This document shows positions 1 through 8,656 of a stretch of DNA of 64,000 bases, in pieces (the stretch's first letter is position 1; every line of letters starts with the position of its first letter). The notes beneath the pieces are model-generated. The model searched no databases. It had not been told where the DNA came from and was given only the letters and a program-made list of their open reading frames with translations. A program made the translations under genes and the position numbers. This stretch comes from Streptomyces ortus (GTDB taxonomy: Bacteria; Actinomycetota; Actinomycetes; Streptomycetales; Streptomycetaceae), in NCBI RefSeq assembly GCF_026341275.1, contig NZ_JAIFZO010000002.1, positions 7,408,118-7,472,117 on the forward strand. The letters run 5' to 3'.

Positions 1-480
1 GTCGCGATGCTCACCCGCTTCGTCCGCGACACCGATGTCGACGTGGTGCTCTGCGCCGGCCGCTACACGCTGCTCGACCAGCGGGCGCTCGCCGACCTGC
101 TGCCGGCCGCCCGGGAACGCGGCACGTCCGTCGTCATCGGCGGCGCCTTCAACTCCGGCCTGCTGGCCGACCCGAATGCCGGGGCGAGGTACGACTACCG
201 GGCCGCGCCGCCCGAGCTGCTGGACCGGGCGCTGGCACTCAAGGCGGCGGCCGACCGGCACGGCACCACCCTGCGGGCGGCGGCCCTGGCCTTCTGCGCC
301 GCCCACCCGGCGGTCGCCGCCGTCCTCGTCGGCGCCCGCTCGCCCCACGAAGTATCCGACTGCGCCCGGCAGTTCACGGCGGACGTGCCCGCGAGCCTCT
401 GGCAGGAGCTGCGGGAGACGGGTCTGTTGCCCCCCGAAGCGCCGGTCCCGTCGCCGGTCCCGTCCGAGGAGCCGTCATGA
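1..480 (+). CDS. Aldo/keto reductase, C-terminal part (5' end outside window)
   Basis: The reading frame is open from base 1, so the start lies upstream; about 159 residues remain. They match the C-terminal half of the aldo/keto reductase TIM barrel of the L-fucose/D-threo-aldose 1-dehydrogenase group: a VVIGGAFNSGLL strand, then the late segment LAFCAAHPAVAAVLVGARSP, which in this family shapes the NAD(P) pocket. The catalytic Tyr/Lys region is not in the window. Its stop overlaps the next start (ATGA at 477-480), so it is translationally coupled to the mutarotase. With the lactonase that follows, the likely reaction is NAD(P)-dependent oxidation of L-fucose or a similar sugar to the lactone. 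The substrate is inferred from neighbours. Confidence 0.85.
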   Translation, partial: VAMLTRFVRDTDVDVVLCAGRYTLLDQRALADLLPAARERGTSVVIGGAFNSGLLADPNAGARYDYRAAPPELLDRALALKAAADRHGTTLRAAALAFCAAHPAVAAVLVGARSPHEVSDCARQFTADVPASLWQELRETGLLPPEAPVPSPVPSEEPS

Positions 481-791
481 GAGTCGCCCTGCACACCAAG
501 GTCCGCCTCGACCGCGTCGACGCGTACGAGGCCGCCCACCGCGAGGTGCCCACGGAACTCACGGACGCGATCCGCGCCGCGGGCGCCACGTCCTGGACCA
601 TCTGGCGCAGCGGCCCCGACCTCTTCCACCTCCTGGAGTGCGAGGACTACGCGCGGCTGCTCGCCGCACTGGAGCAACTGCCGATCAACATCGCCTGGCA
701 GGCCCGGATGGCCCAACTGCTGGACGTGGTGCACGACTACTCGGCGGAGGGCTCGGAGGCCGGCCTGCCGGTCGTCTGGGAGCTGCCGTGA
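477..791 (+). CDS. L-rhamnose/L-fucose mutarotase family protein
   Basis: 104 residues, the usual length of the RhaM/YiiL mutarotase family, which interconverts alpha and beta anomers of L-rhamnose or L-fucose. The sequence has the family layout: MRVALHTKVR first strand, a helix with the His of YEAAHREVP, and a central strand with WTIWRSGPDLFHLLE. The ATG overlaps the upstream stop and its own TGA overlaps the GTG of the lactonase gene, placing it in the middle of a tightly coupled three-gene unit. Supplying the right anomer to the dehydrogenase is the probable role. Whether fucose or rhamnose is the substrate cannot be told from sequence; the neighbours favour fucose. Confidence 0.85.
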   Translation: MRVALHTKVRLDRVDAYEAAHREVPTELTDAIRAAGATSWTIWRSGPDLFHLLECEDYARLLAALEQLPINIAWQARMAQLLDVVHDYSAEGSEAGLPVVWELP

Positions 792-1642
792 GCGCCCGCA
801 CGGGGATCGTGGACGCCCACCATCACGTGTGGGACCTGTCCGTACGGGACCAGGACTGGCTCGTGGGTCCCGAACTGGCGCCGCTGCGGCGGAACTTCAC
901 GGCCGAGGAGCTGGCTCCGCAGGCCCGCGCCGCCGGAGTCGCCCGGACGGTCCTGGTGCAGACGGTGACGGTGGCGCAGGAGACCCCCGAGTTCCTGGCG
1001 CTCGCGGAGAGCAGCGAGCTGATCGGCGCGGTCGTCGGCTGGACCGACCTCACCCGTCCCGACGTCGCGGACGAACTGGCCCGGCTGCGGGAGCTGCCGG
1101 GCGGCCGTCACCTCAAGGGCATCCGGCACCAGGTCCAGGGCGAACCGGACCCGCGCTGGCTGCTGCGCGAGGACGTACGCCGCGGACTGACGGCGGTCGC
1201 GGACGCCGGCCTGGCCTACGACCTCGTCGTCCTGCCCCACCAACTGCCCGCCTGCGCACGGGCGGCGGAGCGGCACCCCGGCCTCACCTTCGTGCTCGAC
1301 CACCTGGGCAAGCCGCCCATCGGCACGGGGGAGCCGGAGCCCTGGGCCACCGATGTGCGGGCCCTCGCCGCGCTGCCCAACACGGTCTGCAAGCTCTCCG
1401 GGATGGTCACGGAGGCGGATCCGCGGGACTGGTCGGTAAAGGACCTGGCTCCCTACGCGGACACGGTGCTCGAAGCCTTCGGCCCCGGCCGGCTCATGTT
1501 CGGCTCCGACTGGCCGGTGTGCACGCTCGCGGCCTCGTACGCCGACGTCGTGGACCTCGCCCATCAGCTGACCGGGAAGTTCGACGAGAGCGAGCGGGAG
1601 GAGATCTTCACGGGCACCGCGTCCCGCGTCTACACACTGTGA
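788..1642 (+). CDS. Amidohydrolase family lactonase (L-fuconolactonase-like)
   Basis: 284 residues from a GTG that overlaps the previous stop (GTGA). It is a small amidohydrolase of the L-fuconolactonase/2-pyrone-4,6-dicarboxylate lactonase group (COG3618): N-terminal metal-site motif DAHHHVWD, a central VLPHQLP strand, LDHLGKPP, and the C-terminal MFGSDWPV motif with the conserved Asp. It should hydrolyse the sugar lactone made by the aldo/keto reductase, giving the aldonate. It is the last gene of the operon; a 62-bp gap separates it from the next gene. Substrate is inferred from context, the fold is seen directly. Confidence 0.87.
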   Translation: MSARTGIVDAHHHVWDLSVRDQDWLVGPELAPLRRNFTAEELAPQARAAGVARTVLVQTVTVAQETPEFLALAESSELIGAVVGWTDLTRPDVADELARLRELPGGRHLKGIRHQVQGEPDPRWLLREDVRRGLTAVADAGLAYDLVVLPHQLPACARAAERHPGLTFVLDHLGKPPIGTGEPEPWATDVRALAALPNTVCKLSGMVTEADPRDWSVKDLAPYADTVLEAFGPGRLMFGSDWPVCTLAASYADVVDLAHQLTGKFDESEREEIFTGTASRVYTL

Positions 1643-1704
1643 GCAGCCCGGGATCCAGGCCCCGTCGGGTCGAGGATTCGGGTAAACCCTGACAAGGTGG
1701 GCTC

Positions 1705-3786
1705 ATGGTGGATCGGGGTGAGAGCGCTCTGTCGCTCCCGCACGACTGGCCCGCCCGGTCGGATCCGATCCTGGCGCTCAACCGCATGGGCAGCTTCGAC
1801 TGGGACCTGGACACCGGCCTCATGCGGATGGACGCCCTGGCCCACGAGATCTTCGACGTGCTCCCCGAGGAGTACGCCGACCGTCCGCGCGACCTGGCGT
1901 CGCGCGTGCCGCCGGACGAGGCCCACCGCCTGGACACGCACGTCTCCCAGTCCCTCAAGGACGGCAGCGAGAACTACGGGGCGTACTTCCGTGTCCGCCG
2001 CCGGGACGGCACCCTGCGCTGGACCCACACCCAGGGCTACATCCAGCGCGACGCGACCGGCCGGCCCCGCCGCATCATCGGCATCATCCGTGACGCCACC
2101 CGGGAGCTGAGCGAGGCCCAGGACCGCCGCGAGAGGGCCGCCCTGGACATCGAGGCCCGCCGCCGGCAGACGAACGTCGTCCAGCTCACCACGGCGGCCC
2201 TCGCCCACGCCCGCACGGTCCAGGACGTCATCGACGTCCTGAAGAACAACCAGGGCGTCACCCACCTGGGCGCCACCAGCCTCGTCATGGGCCTCGTCGA
2301 GGCCGGCCGCATCCGGCTGGTCGCGGAGGGCCCCGAGGGCAGCTTCGTACCCGGCACCCTGGTCACCGGCATCGACGAGCAGTACCCGATGAGCGAGGTC
2401 GTGCGCACCCTCACCCCGCGCTTCATCGAGTCGCCGGAGGAGTTCGCCCGGCTCTACCCGCTGCTGTGGCCGCACATCACCGGACTCGCCATCACCTCGG
2501 CGGCCTATCTGCCCCTCATCGCCCAGGCCAGGCCCATCGGAGCCATGGGGCTGCTCTACAGCGACCGGCACGGCTTCTCCGCCGAGGACCGCAACGTCCT
2601 GGTCGCCCTCGGCAGCAGCATCGCGCAGAGCCTGCGGCGCGCCATGTTCTACGAGCGGGAGAAGGACCTCGCCCAGGGCCTCCAGCAGGCCATGCTGCCG
2701 CGCACCATCCCGCGCGTCCCCGGCGCCGACGTCGCCGTGCGCTACCGCTCCGGCTCCCTCGGCCGTGAGATCGGCGGCGACTGGTACGACGTGATCCCGC
2801 TGCCCGGCGGCCGGGTCGGAGCCGTCATCGGTGACGTCCAGGGGCACGACACGCACGCGGCGGCCGTCATGGGCCAGCTGCGGATCGTCCTGCGCGCCTA
2901 CGCGGCCGAGGGCCACACCCCCGCGACCGTCATGGCCCGCGCCTCCGTCTTCCTGCACGAACTCGACACCGAACGCTTCGCGACCTGCCTGTACGCGGAG
3001 GCCGACCTGGACACCGGAGTGGTCCAGGTCGTCCGGGCCGGCCACATCGACCCGCTGGTCCGCGACCCGGACGGCGGCTGCCACCGGCTCGCCGTGGCGG
3101 GGGGCCTGCCCCTCGGCCTCTCCGCCGAGTTCGGGCGGCTCGACTACCCGGTCGACACCTTCGAACTCGATCCCGGCCAGACGCTGCTCCTGTGCACCGA
3201 CGGACTGGTCGAACAGCCGGGCATCGACCTCGACGACGGTATGCGGACGGTGCGCGCGCTGGTCGCCGCGGGACCCGACGACGTCCACGACCTGGTCGAC
3301 CGGCTCATCGACGTCGCGGAGGAACGCGGCGGCGAGGACGACGTGGCGCTGCTGCTGCTCCGCCGGGTGGGCGGCCGGGACGCGCGGCGCTCCGGCGGGC
3401 GGGTCCGGCAGCACGTGGGGCCCGGGGACCCGGAGGCGCTCACCGAGGCCCGGCACATGGTCCGCGCGGCGGTACGGGCCTGGGGCGCCCGGGAGCGCGC
3501 GGACGAGATCGAGCTGGTCGCCGACGAGCTGATCACCAACGCCCTCATGCACACCGAGGGCGCCGCCGTCGTGACGCTGCGCGCCCTCACCGGTCCGGAC
3601 CGCCGGATCCGCGTCGAGGTGGAGGACGCGTCCAGCGCGCTTCCCCGGCGCCGGGAGGCGGGGGAGTCCGGGGTCTCCGGCCGGGGCCTCCTGCTGGTGG
3701 ACCGCCTCGCGGACGTGTGGGGCGTGGAGGCCCGGGGCGGCGGCAAGTGCGTGTGGTGCGAGTTCCTGGTGCCCGACCGGGAGTGA
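1705..3786 (+). CDS. PAS-GAF-SpoIIE (PP2C) phosphatase with C-terminal anti-sigma-type ATPase domain
   Basis: 693 residues. PAS domain about 25-135 (FDWDLDTGLMRMDALA, then YFRVRRRDGTLRWTHT), GAF domain about 155-315, PP2C/SpoIIE phosphatase about 340-540 with metal-binding motifs GGDWYDV, GDVQGHD, LLCTDGLVE and GEDDVALL, then a histidine-kinase-like ATPase of the RsbW/SpoIIAB type about 565-690 (ADELITNALMHTEG N-box, GRGLLLVDRLADVWG). Families of this build switch partner proteins by dephosphorylating anti-anti-sigma factors and binding or phosphorylating their partners. No transmembrane segment, so it is cytosolic. It carries opposing activities on one chain, common in Streptomyces. No cognate STAS protein is in the window, so the target is unknown. 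Confidence 0.93.
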   Translation: MVDRGESALSLPHDWPARSDPILALNRMGSFDWDLDTGLMRMDALAHEIFDVLPEEYADRPRDLASRVPPDEAHRLDTHVSQSLKDGSENYGAYFRVRRRDGTLRWTHTQGYIQRDATGRPRRIIGIIRDATRELSEAQDRRERAALDIEARRRQTNVVQLTTAALAHARTVQDVIDVLKNNQGVTHLGATSLVMGLVEAGRIRLVAEGPEGSFVPGTLVTGIDEQYPMSEVVRTLTPRFIESPEEFARLYPLLWPHITGLAITSAAYLPLIAQARPIGAMGLLYSDRHGFSAEDRNVLVALGSSIAQSLRRAMFYEREKDLAQGLQQAMLPRTIPRVPGADVAVRYRSGSLGREIGGDWYDVIPLPGGRVGAVIGDVQGHDTHAAAVMGQLRIVLRAYAAEGHTPATVMARASVFLHELDTERFATCLYAEADLDTGVVQVVRAGHIDPLVRDPDGGCHRLAVAGGLPLGLSAEFGRLDYPVDTFELDPGQTLLLCTDGLVEQPGIDLDDGMRTVRALVAAGPDDVHDLVDRLIDVAEERGGEDDVALLLLRRVGGRDARRSGGRVRQHVGPGDPEALTEARHMVRAAVRAWGARERADEIELVADELITNALMHTEGAAVVTLRALTGPDRRIRVEVEDASSALPRRREAGESGVSGRGLLLVDRLADVWGVEARGGGKCVWCEFLVPDRE

Positions 3787-3801
3787 GGAGGCGGGCGGGT
3801 G

Positions 3802-3817
3802 GTTCCCCGCGCCCCTT
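3802..3817. repeat. Partial copy of the interspersed GTTCCCCGCGCCCC element
   Basis: GTTCCCCGCGCCCCTT lies in the 59-bp gap between the phosphatase and glycosylase genes. It matches the core of the element that occurs in clusters at 16.9-17.3 kb and 41.0-41.2 kb. No hairpin partner is present here. Confidence 0.6.
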
Positions 3818-3845
3818 GCGGTGCGTCGGTGGCACCCTGGGACCT

Positions 3846-4709
3846 ATGCCGGAACTGCCCGAGGTCGAAGCGTTGAAGGACTTCCTGGCCGAACACCTGG
3901 TCGGTCACGAGATCATCCGCGTGCTGCCCGTCGCGATCAGTGTGCTGAAGACCTACGACCCGCCGCCCGGCGCCCTGGAGGGCCGCGAGGTGACGGCCGT
4001 GCGCCGGCACGGCAAGTTCCTGGACCTGGAGACCGCGGGCGGCCCGCACTTCGTCACGCATCTGGCCCGGGCCGGCTGGCTCCACTGGAAGGACCGGCTG
4101 CCCGACGGGCCGCCCCGCCCCGGCAAGGGCCCGCTCGCCCTGCGCGTCGCCCTGGAGACCGGCGAGGGCTTCGACCTCACCGAGGCGGGCACGCAGAAGC
4201 GGCTGGCGGTGTACGTCGTACAGGATCCCGCGCAGGTGCCCGGGGTGGCCCGCCTCGGCCCGGACCCGCTGGCCGACGACTTCGACGAGGCCCGCTTCGC
4301 CGCGCTCCTGGCGGGCGAGCGCAGACAGCTGAAGGGCGCCCTGCGCGACCAGAGCCTGATCGCGGGGGTGGGCAACGCCTACAGCGACGAGATCCTGCAC
4401 GTCGCGAAGATGTCGCCGTTCAAGCTGGCCTCGTCGCTGACCCCGCAGGAGACCCGGCGGCTGTACGAGGCGCTGCGGACCACCCTCAGGGAAGCCGTGG
4501 AGCGTTCCCGCGGGGTGGCCGCCGGCCGGCTCAAGGCCGAGAAGAAGAGCGGTCTGCGCGTCCACGGACGGACCGGCGAGCCCTGTCCGGTCTGCGGGGA
4601 CACCGTCCGCGAGGTCTCCTTCAGCGACTCGTCGCTGCAGTACTGCCCCACCTGCCAGACGGGCGGCAAGCCTCTCGCGGACCGCAGGACGAGCAAGTTC
4701 CTCAAGTGA
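3846..4709 (+). CDS. Fpg/Nei family DNA-formamidopyrimidine glycosylase
   Basis: 287 residues. Starts MPELPEVE, so the mature N-terminal Pro (catalytic nucleophile) and following Glu are present. Then RRHGKFLDL with the conserved Lys, the H2TH segment IAGVGNAYSDEIL, and a C-terminal zinc finger with CPVC and CPTC pairs about 20 residues apart. It should excise oxidised bases and nick by beta/delta elimination in base-excision repair. It resembles the actinobacterial Fpg/Nei-like paralogues rather than housekeeping MutM: the finger ends PLADRRTSKFLK and not with the usual GGR-type loop, so lesion preference may differ. It stands alone in + orientation and is convergent with the anti-sigma gene. 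Confidence 0.92.
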   Translation: MPELPEVEALKDFLAEHLVGHEIIRVLPVAISVLKTYDPPPGALEGREVTAVRRHGKFLDLETAGGPHFVTHLARAGWLHWKDRLPDGPPRPGKGPLALRVALETGEGFDLTEAGTQKRLAVYVVQDPAQVPGVARLGPDPLADDFDEARFAALLAGERRQLKGALRDQSLIAGVGNAYSDEILHVAKMSPFKLASSLTPQETRRLYEALRTTLREAVERSRGVAAGRLKAEKKSGLRVHGRTGEPCPVCGDTVREVSFSDSSLQYCPTCQTGGKPLADRRTSKFLK

Positions 4710-4743
4710 TTCCTGCAGTTCCTGCAGTTCCTGCAGTTCCTGG
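4710..4743. repeat. 9-bp tandem repeat TTCCTGCAG x3.8
   Basis: Starts at the base after the glycosylase stop codon: three perfect TTCCTGCAG units plus TTCCTGG. It occupies most of the 46-bp gap between two convergent genes. Confidence 0.95.
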
Positions 4744-4755
4744 AACGGCCGGCGC

Positions 4756-5412
4756 TCAGGGTGCCTCGATCGTCACGAGATGCTTTCCGTCCGTCGTGCG
4801 CACCACGTACCGGGCGATGTCCGCGGCGTGCATCGCGGCGGCGCCCCGCATGCCGTCGGAGGGCGCCGAGGCCCCCTTGGGCACGGTCCAGCTCAGGATG
4901 ACCTGCTCCGAGTCGTCGAGACCGACGGCGACGAGTTCGCAGTGCTGCTCGGCGGAGGCGTTCTTGATCCTCGCGTCCACCTCGCTGCCGTAGGCCCGGT
5001 CCTGGGTGGTGACCTCGGCCCATACGCCGGTCCCCGGATCGGTCGCGGCGACCGTCCTGCCGCCGGAGTCCTCGTCCCCGCTGAAGACCGCGACCGCGGG
5101 CCCGCCGACGGCGAACACCACGGCCGCGGCGACGGCGAAGAGCCAGCGCCTGCGCCCGCTCCTGCGCGCCGTGACGACATCGTCCAGGAGCCGGTCCAAC
5201 AGGCCCGGCCCCGCCTGGGTCATGGGGTTCACCGAGCGTGGCGTCGCTTCCGCGTACGCCCGCAACGACCGTGTCGTCGCGGACAGTTCATGTATCTGAA
5301 CCGCACACTGGGGACACTCCATGAGGTGGTCCTCGAAGCGGAAGGCATCCGCCTCGTCCAGCACGCCTAGCGCGTATGCGCCGACGTCGCGGTGGCGTTC
5401 CAGCGACCTCAT
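4756..5412 (-). CDS. Zinc-finger anti-sigma factor, single-pass membrane protein
   Basis: 218 residues. The N-terminus is a ZAS (zf-HC2) domain: HRDVGAYALGVLDEADAF followed by FEDHLMECPQC, giving the His-x3-Cys-x2-Cys zinc signature. A linker ends in a basic patch (ARRSGRRRW) and one transmembrane helix of about 20 residues (LFAVAAAVVFAVGGPAVAVF). The roughly 115-residue C-terminal part is predicted outside the membrane. It should bind and hold the ECF sigma factor encoded upstream at 6342-6887 until an external signal. All three genes of this group lie on the minus strand. The extracytoplasmic part is not an RskA domain I can name. Confidence 0.88.
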   Translation of the reverse strand: MRSLERHRDVGAYALGVLDEADAFRFEDHLMECPQCAVQIHELSATTRSLRAYAEATPRSVNPMTQAGPGLLDRLLDDVVTARRSGRRRWLFAVAAAVVFAVGGPAVAVFSGDEDSGGRTVAATDPGTGVWAEVTTQDRAYGSEVDARIKNASAEQHCELVAVGLDDSEQVILSWTVPKGASAPSDGMRGAAAMHAADIARYVVRTTDGKHLVTIEAP

Positions 5413-5574
5413 ACCAAATCCTCATGCCGTGCCGATGGGTGGGGGTGTGCGGGGAGTAGCTACTTGCCCACCGGTACGCAGGGGACCGCCGAATCACTCA
5501 AGCCCCGTCCGGAATGCAACCTGGAGATTCGGAGCGGTCGGGCCCGCGGATTGGTCGAGGTTCGAGAAAAACTG

Positions 5575-5650
5575 GTCGGGGGAGCCGGCCGGGGGCTCCG
5601 TCGGGGGATCGGCCAGGGGGTCGGTCGGGGAATCGGTCGGGGGTGGTCGT
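5575..5650. repeat. Imperfect GGTCGGGG-type tandem repeat
   Basis: Roughly 10-14-bp units built on GGTCGGGG(A/G) recur about five times in the 278-bp gap between the anti-sigma start (5412) and the stop of the next gene (5691). I see no gene in this gap. The repeat lies upstream of the anti-sigma gene and could hold its promoter or 5' leader. Function unknown. Confidence 0.6.
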
Positions 5651-5690
5651 GTGGTTGGTCCTGGGATTGGATCTCGGATCAGTAGGAAAA

Positions 5691-6206
5691 TCAGAAAAGA
5701 TGGATCGCCAGATGTCCGAGCGGCAGCCCCAGCCGCCAGGCCGGGGTCCAGACCTTGGGACCGTCGTCCTCGCCGATGACGGGGCCGCCGCCCGGTACGG
5801 CGTCCAGGTCGGGCGCGAGCAGCTCGGTCTCCTCCAGCCAGCGCCAGGCGGCGATCGCCAGATCCAGGTCGGGGGACGGACAGCCCGCCTCGGCGGCCTC
5901 GGCCGCGAGTCCCGCCATGCGCTCGCCCACCCAGTCCTGCCACGGCTGGTCGTACGCCGTCAGCGACAGCCAGGTCTCCAGCTGGGTCACCACCCGGATG
6001 CCGGAGAGCTCGCCACTGGTGTCGGACAGGAAGATGGTCAGGGCCAGCGCGTCGCGCCCGGCTCTGAACTCGAAGGACGTGGGCGGCATCAGGTCGCCGG
6101 TCCGCAGCAGTTCGTCGGCGATGTACTCCGCGTACAACCACGCCATGGGGACGGTGAGTTCACCGCCGCCCGTGCCGTCCGTGCTCTCTTGACCTCTGTG
6201 CAGCAT
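5691..6206 (-). CDS. Hypothetical protein between ECF sigma and anti-sigma genes
   Basis: 171 residues from the ATG at 6206, chosen because GGAGGAAGG and GGAAGGG stand just upstream; the frame stays open to 6257. No signal peptide, no transmembrane segment, no motif I recognise. It is acidic, with the conserved-looking segments MAWLYAEYIADELLRTGDLMPP, split here only by my reading, and DLAIAAWRWLEETELLAPD. It lies 135 bp after the sigma gene and 278 bp before the anti-sigma gene on the same strand, so it may belong to the same regulon. Composition matches its neighbours. Confidence 0.7.
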   Translation of the reverse strand: MLHRGQESTDGTGGGELTVPMAWLYAEYIADELLRTGDLMPPTSFEFRAGRDALALTIFLSDTSGELSGIRVVTQLETWLSLTAYDQPWQDWVGERMAGLAAEAAEAGCPSPDLDLAIAAWRWLEETELLAPDLDAVPGGGPVIGEDDGPKVWTPAWRLGLPLGHLAIHLF

Positions 6207-6341
6207 CCCTTCCTGCCTTCCTCCGGTGCGTGCGCGTCGCCCGAACCCGGGCCCCATCGGGGAACACGGATGAGGACAGCTGATTGCTCAACCATGATCC
6301 TCAGCAAGGCGCTTTACGGAGGCTTGACCCAACCCGCGGTT

Positions 6342-6887
6342 TCACCGCAGGTCGGCCGCATATCCCGGAAGAACCCGGCGCAGGGCGCGCAGCGCGTAGT
6401 ACGCGCGGGATTTCACGGTACCGGCCGGAATACCCAGGGCGGCGGCGGCCTCCGCCACGCTGGCCCCGCGGAAATACACCTGCACCAGGACTTCACGGTG
6501 TTCGGGAGTGAGAGTCTTCACAGCCTCCCGTACATCGAGGGTCGCCACGGAGCGCTCCGCGTGATCCGCCGCGACCCGCGCGCTCTCCAGCACGGCGTCC
6601 CCGACCTCCGCGGGCCGTGCCTGCCGGGCCCGCCGCGCGTCGATGGCCAGGCGCCGCCCCACGGTCAGCAGCCAGGGCCGAACGGAATCGAAGTGGTCGG
6701 CGCGCAGCGCCTCGGGATGCTGCCAGGCGCGGACGAACGTCTCCTGCACCAGATCCTCGGCGCGCTGGCGGTCTCCGTCGGAGAGCCTGAGCATCAGGGC
6801 GTAGAGCGGTGCTCCGTGCTCCCGCTGCAATTCGGCCAGCTCGTGCTCGGCGGTCGTCCTGCTGGTCATGGTGATGGCGGCCGTCAT
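6342..6887 (-). CDS. ECF-type RNA polymerase sigma factor
   Basis: 181 residues with only regions 2 and 4. Region 2 carries RAEDLVQETFVRAWQ and PWLLTVGRRLAID; region 4 carries LTPEHREVLVQVYFRGASV followed by the helix-turn-helix AAALGIPAGTVKSRAYYALR. It should direct RNA polymerase to a small stress or envelope regulon and be inhibited by the ZAS protein at 4756-5412. A second in-frame ATG lies at 6869; neither start has a convincing ribosome site, so the N-terminus is uncertain by six residues. The 238-bp region upstream holds no gene and should contain its promoter. Confidence 0.93.
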   Translation of the reverse strand: MTAAITMTSRTTAEHELAELQREHGAPLYALMLRLSDGDRQRAEDLVQETFVRAWQHPEALRADHFDSVRPWLLTVGRRLAIDARRARQARPAEVGDAVLESARVAADHAERSVATLDVREAVKTLTPEHREVLVQVYFRGASVAEAAAALGIPAGTVKSRAYYALRALRRVLPGYAADLR

Positions 6888-7125
6888 GGCCGTATGCCAG
6901 CGCAGGGCGTCGCGCCGGGACAGGGCCAGGACACGGTGCGTCGGCAGACGGTCGAACCCGTCGGCGAATGGTACGACGAACGGTCAACCGGGACGGAAGG
7001 CTCCGCCTCCGGATGTGTCCCGTCCTCGACGGTGCGGCCTCACGCCACGACCACCACCGGTCTGCACCGCGACCGCCACCGGGCCACGGCACGCCGGCCG
7101 CTGGCCCGCGCACACCGCCACCGGT

Positions 7126-7587
7126 CTACGGCACCACCGTCACCGGCCAGCGGCCCGCCTTCACCAGCCGGATCGCGACGGAACCGACGATCCGGTGACC
7201 CGCCTGCTCCGACGCGCCCACCACGACGGCGTCCGCCTTCAGCTGCTCGGCCGCCGAGACGAGCCCGTTGTACGGGTCGCCGCGGAAGGTGTGGAACTCC
7301 CAGCGCACATCGAATATGCCCTTGACCTGCTCGGCCGCTTCCTGGATGTCCCGGACCAGCTCCTCGGCGATCTGGTCGGTCGTCTCGGCGACCGGTACCC
7401 CGAGCGCCGCGCCTCCCGCCATCACCGGCTGTACGTACACCAGCGTGAGCAGAGCCCGCTGCCGCCGCGCCAGCCCCGCGGCGTAGGAGGCCGCCCGCAG
7501 CGAGGACTCGGAGCCGTCGACGCCGGCCAGGATGACCTTGGGCCCGTCAGTGCCACGTTCGAACTGGTGGGAGTGGTGTTCCGTCAC
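7126..7587 (-). CDS. Universal stress protein (UspA family)
   Basis: 153 residues with one Usp domain: first strand VILAGVDGSESSLRAA and the C-terminal nucleotide-loop pattern GASEQAGHRIVGSVA, corresponding to G-x2-G-x9-G-(S/T) in ATP-binding members, although here the first Gly pair is GAS...G rather than G-x2-G. ATP binding is therefore likely but not certain. Cytosolic. Single gene; it is divergent from the polysaccharide deacetylase gene at 7744. Confidence 0.88.
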   Translation of the reverse strand: MTEHHSHQFERGTDGPKVILAGVDGSESSLRAASYAAGLARRQRALLTLVYVQPVMAGGAALGVPVAETTDQIAEELVRDIQEAAEQVKGIFDVRWEFHTFRGDPYNGLVSAAEQLKADAVVVGASEQAGHRIVGSVAIRLVKAGRWPVTVVP

Positions 7588-7743
7588 GGCCCGAGGCTAT
7601 CGGAACAGGCGCGGCCGGCCGCCGCCCGGGACCCCCGCCCGCCGGTGTCGGACCGCCCGCCGGATGCTCCCAACGGGTGTTTTCATACGACCGCACCGGT
7701 GGCCGGGTGCTCGGGAACACCACCTCCGGGCGAGTGATCAGTC

Positions 7744-8601
7744 ATGAATAAGGATCAGTTCCTCTCAAGACGCCGGACCTTGCTCGCCGGTGCCGCCGCC
7801 CTCGGAGCGGCGGGCGCGGCCGGCGCGGTACAGCTGCTCGGCGCCGGGGCGGACCCACCGGCCCGGTCCTCCGCCGCGCCGGCCGAGCCCGCCGCCGGGG
7901 CCCAGGCGAACAGAGCGGTCCGCAAACCCTCCGCCTACCGGCTCCAGCCCATCGCCGGATACGGACCGGCCCGCGGCACCCCCGCCCGCACCCTCGTACG
8001 GCACGAGCCGTTCCTGCGGATGTCGGACCGGGAGCACAGCATGGTGCTGAGCTTCGACGACGGCCCCGACCCCCGCTGGACCCCCGGCATCCTGCGCACC
8101 CTCAAGGCCCACGACGTGCGCGCCATGTTCTTCGTGTGCGGCGAGATGGCCGCCGACAACAAGGACCTGCTGCGCCGGATGTCGGACGAGGGGCACATCG
8201 TGGGCAACCACACCTGGTCCCACCCGCTCCTGACCCGGCTCGGCAGATCCGCGATCCGCTCCCAGATGGAACGCACCTGCGAGGTCATCGAGGAGGCGTA
8301 CGGCGAGCGGCCCGGCTGGTTCCGCGCGCCGTACGGGGCCTGGAACCGCGCCGTCTTCGAGATCGGCGCCGACCTCGGCATGGAGCCGCTCGCCTGGACC
8401 GTCGACACCCTCGACTGGACCACACCGGGCGCCAGGACCATCGAGCGCCGGGTCATGAAGGGGGCGGGGGCGGGCGTCGTGGTCCTCGGGCACGACGCGG
8501 GCGGCAACCGCTCACAGAGCGTGCGGGCGCTGCGCGACTACCTCCCGCGGCTGCTGGACTCGGGGTACCACCTCACCGTGCCCCGGCGGCAGCTCGCTTA
8601 G
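7744..8601 (+). CDS. Secreted polysaccharide deacetylase (NodB domain, Tat-type signal)
   Basis: 285 residues. The N-terminus SRRRTLLAGAAALGAAGAAG has a twin-arginine pattern plus a hydrophobic core, suggesting Tat export. The NodB domain runs from about residue 95: LSFDDGPDPRWTP (catalytic base and metal Asp), HTWSHPLL (the two metal His), RAPYGAWN (conserved Arg) and a late GHDAGG segment. Members remove N- or O-acetyl groups from peptidoglycan, chitin-type oligomers or other cell-wall glycans. It faces the sortase gene across a strong terminator and fits the surface theme of this block. The exact substrate cannot be inferred. Confidence 0.92.
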   Translation: MNKDQFLSRRRTLLAGAAALGAAGAAGAVQLLGAGADPPARSSAAPAEPAAGAQANRAVRKPSAYRLQPIAGYGPARGTPARTLVRHEPFLRMSDREHSMVLSFDDGPDPRWTPGILRTLKAHDVRAMFFVCGEMAADNKDLLRRMSDEGHIVGNHTWSHPLLTRLGRSAIRSQMERTCEVIEEAYGERPGWFRAPYGAWNRAVFEIGADLGMEPLAWTVDTLDWTTPGARTIERRVMKGAGAGVVVLGHDAGGNRSQSVRALRDYLPRLLDSGYHLTVPRRQLA

Positions 8602-8616
8602 GGCCTGGGACGGGCA

Positions 8617-8649
8617 CCGGCCGGGCGGGCTCTTCGCCCACCCGGCCGG
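8617..8649. terminator. Bidirectional hairpin between convergent genes
   Basis: CCGGCCGGGCGGGC (8617-8630) pairs with GCCCACCCGGCCGG (8636-8649) around TCTTC, one C-A mismatch. It fills the 55-bp gap between the deacetylase stop and the sortase stop. Confidence 0.8.
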
Positions 8650-8656
8650 GCGGCGG

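Noticed and set aside
1630..3552. Long minus-strand open frame opposite the SpoIIE-type gene
   Set aside because: Typical antisense shadow of a high-GC gene; no domain, composition unlike a protein, while the plus strand gives a complete multi-domain protein.
7588..7743. Possible RNA gene between the stress protein and deacetylase genes
   Set aside because: Nothing beyond GC-rich short pairings; no tRNA or riboswitch pattern.
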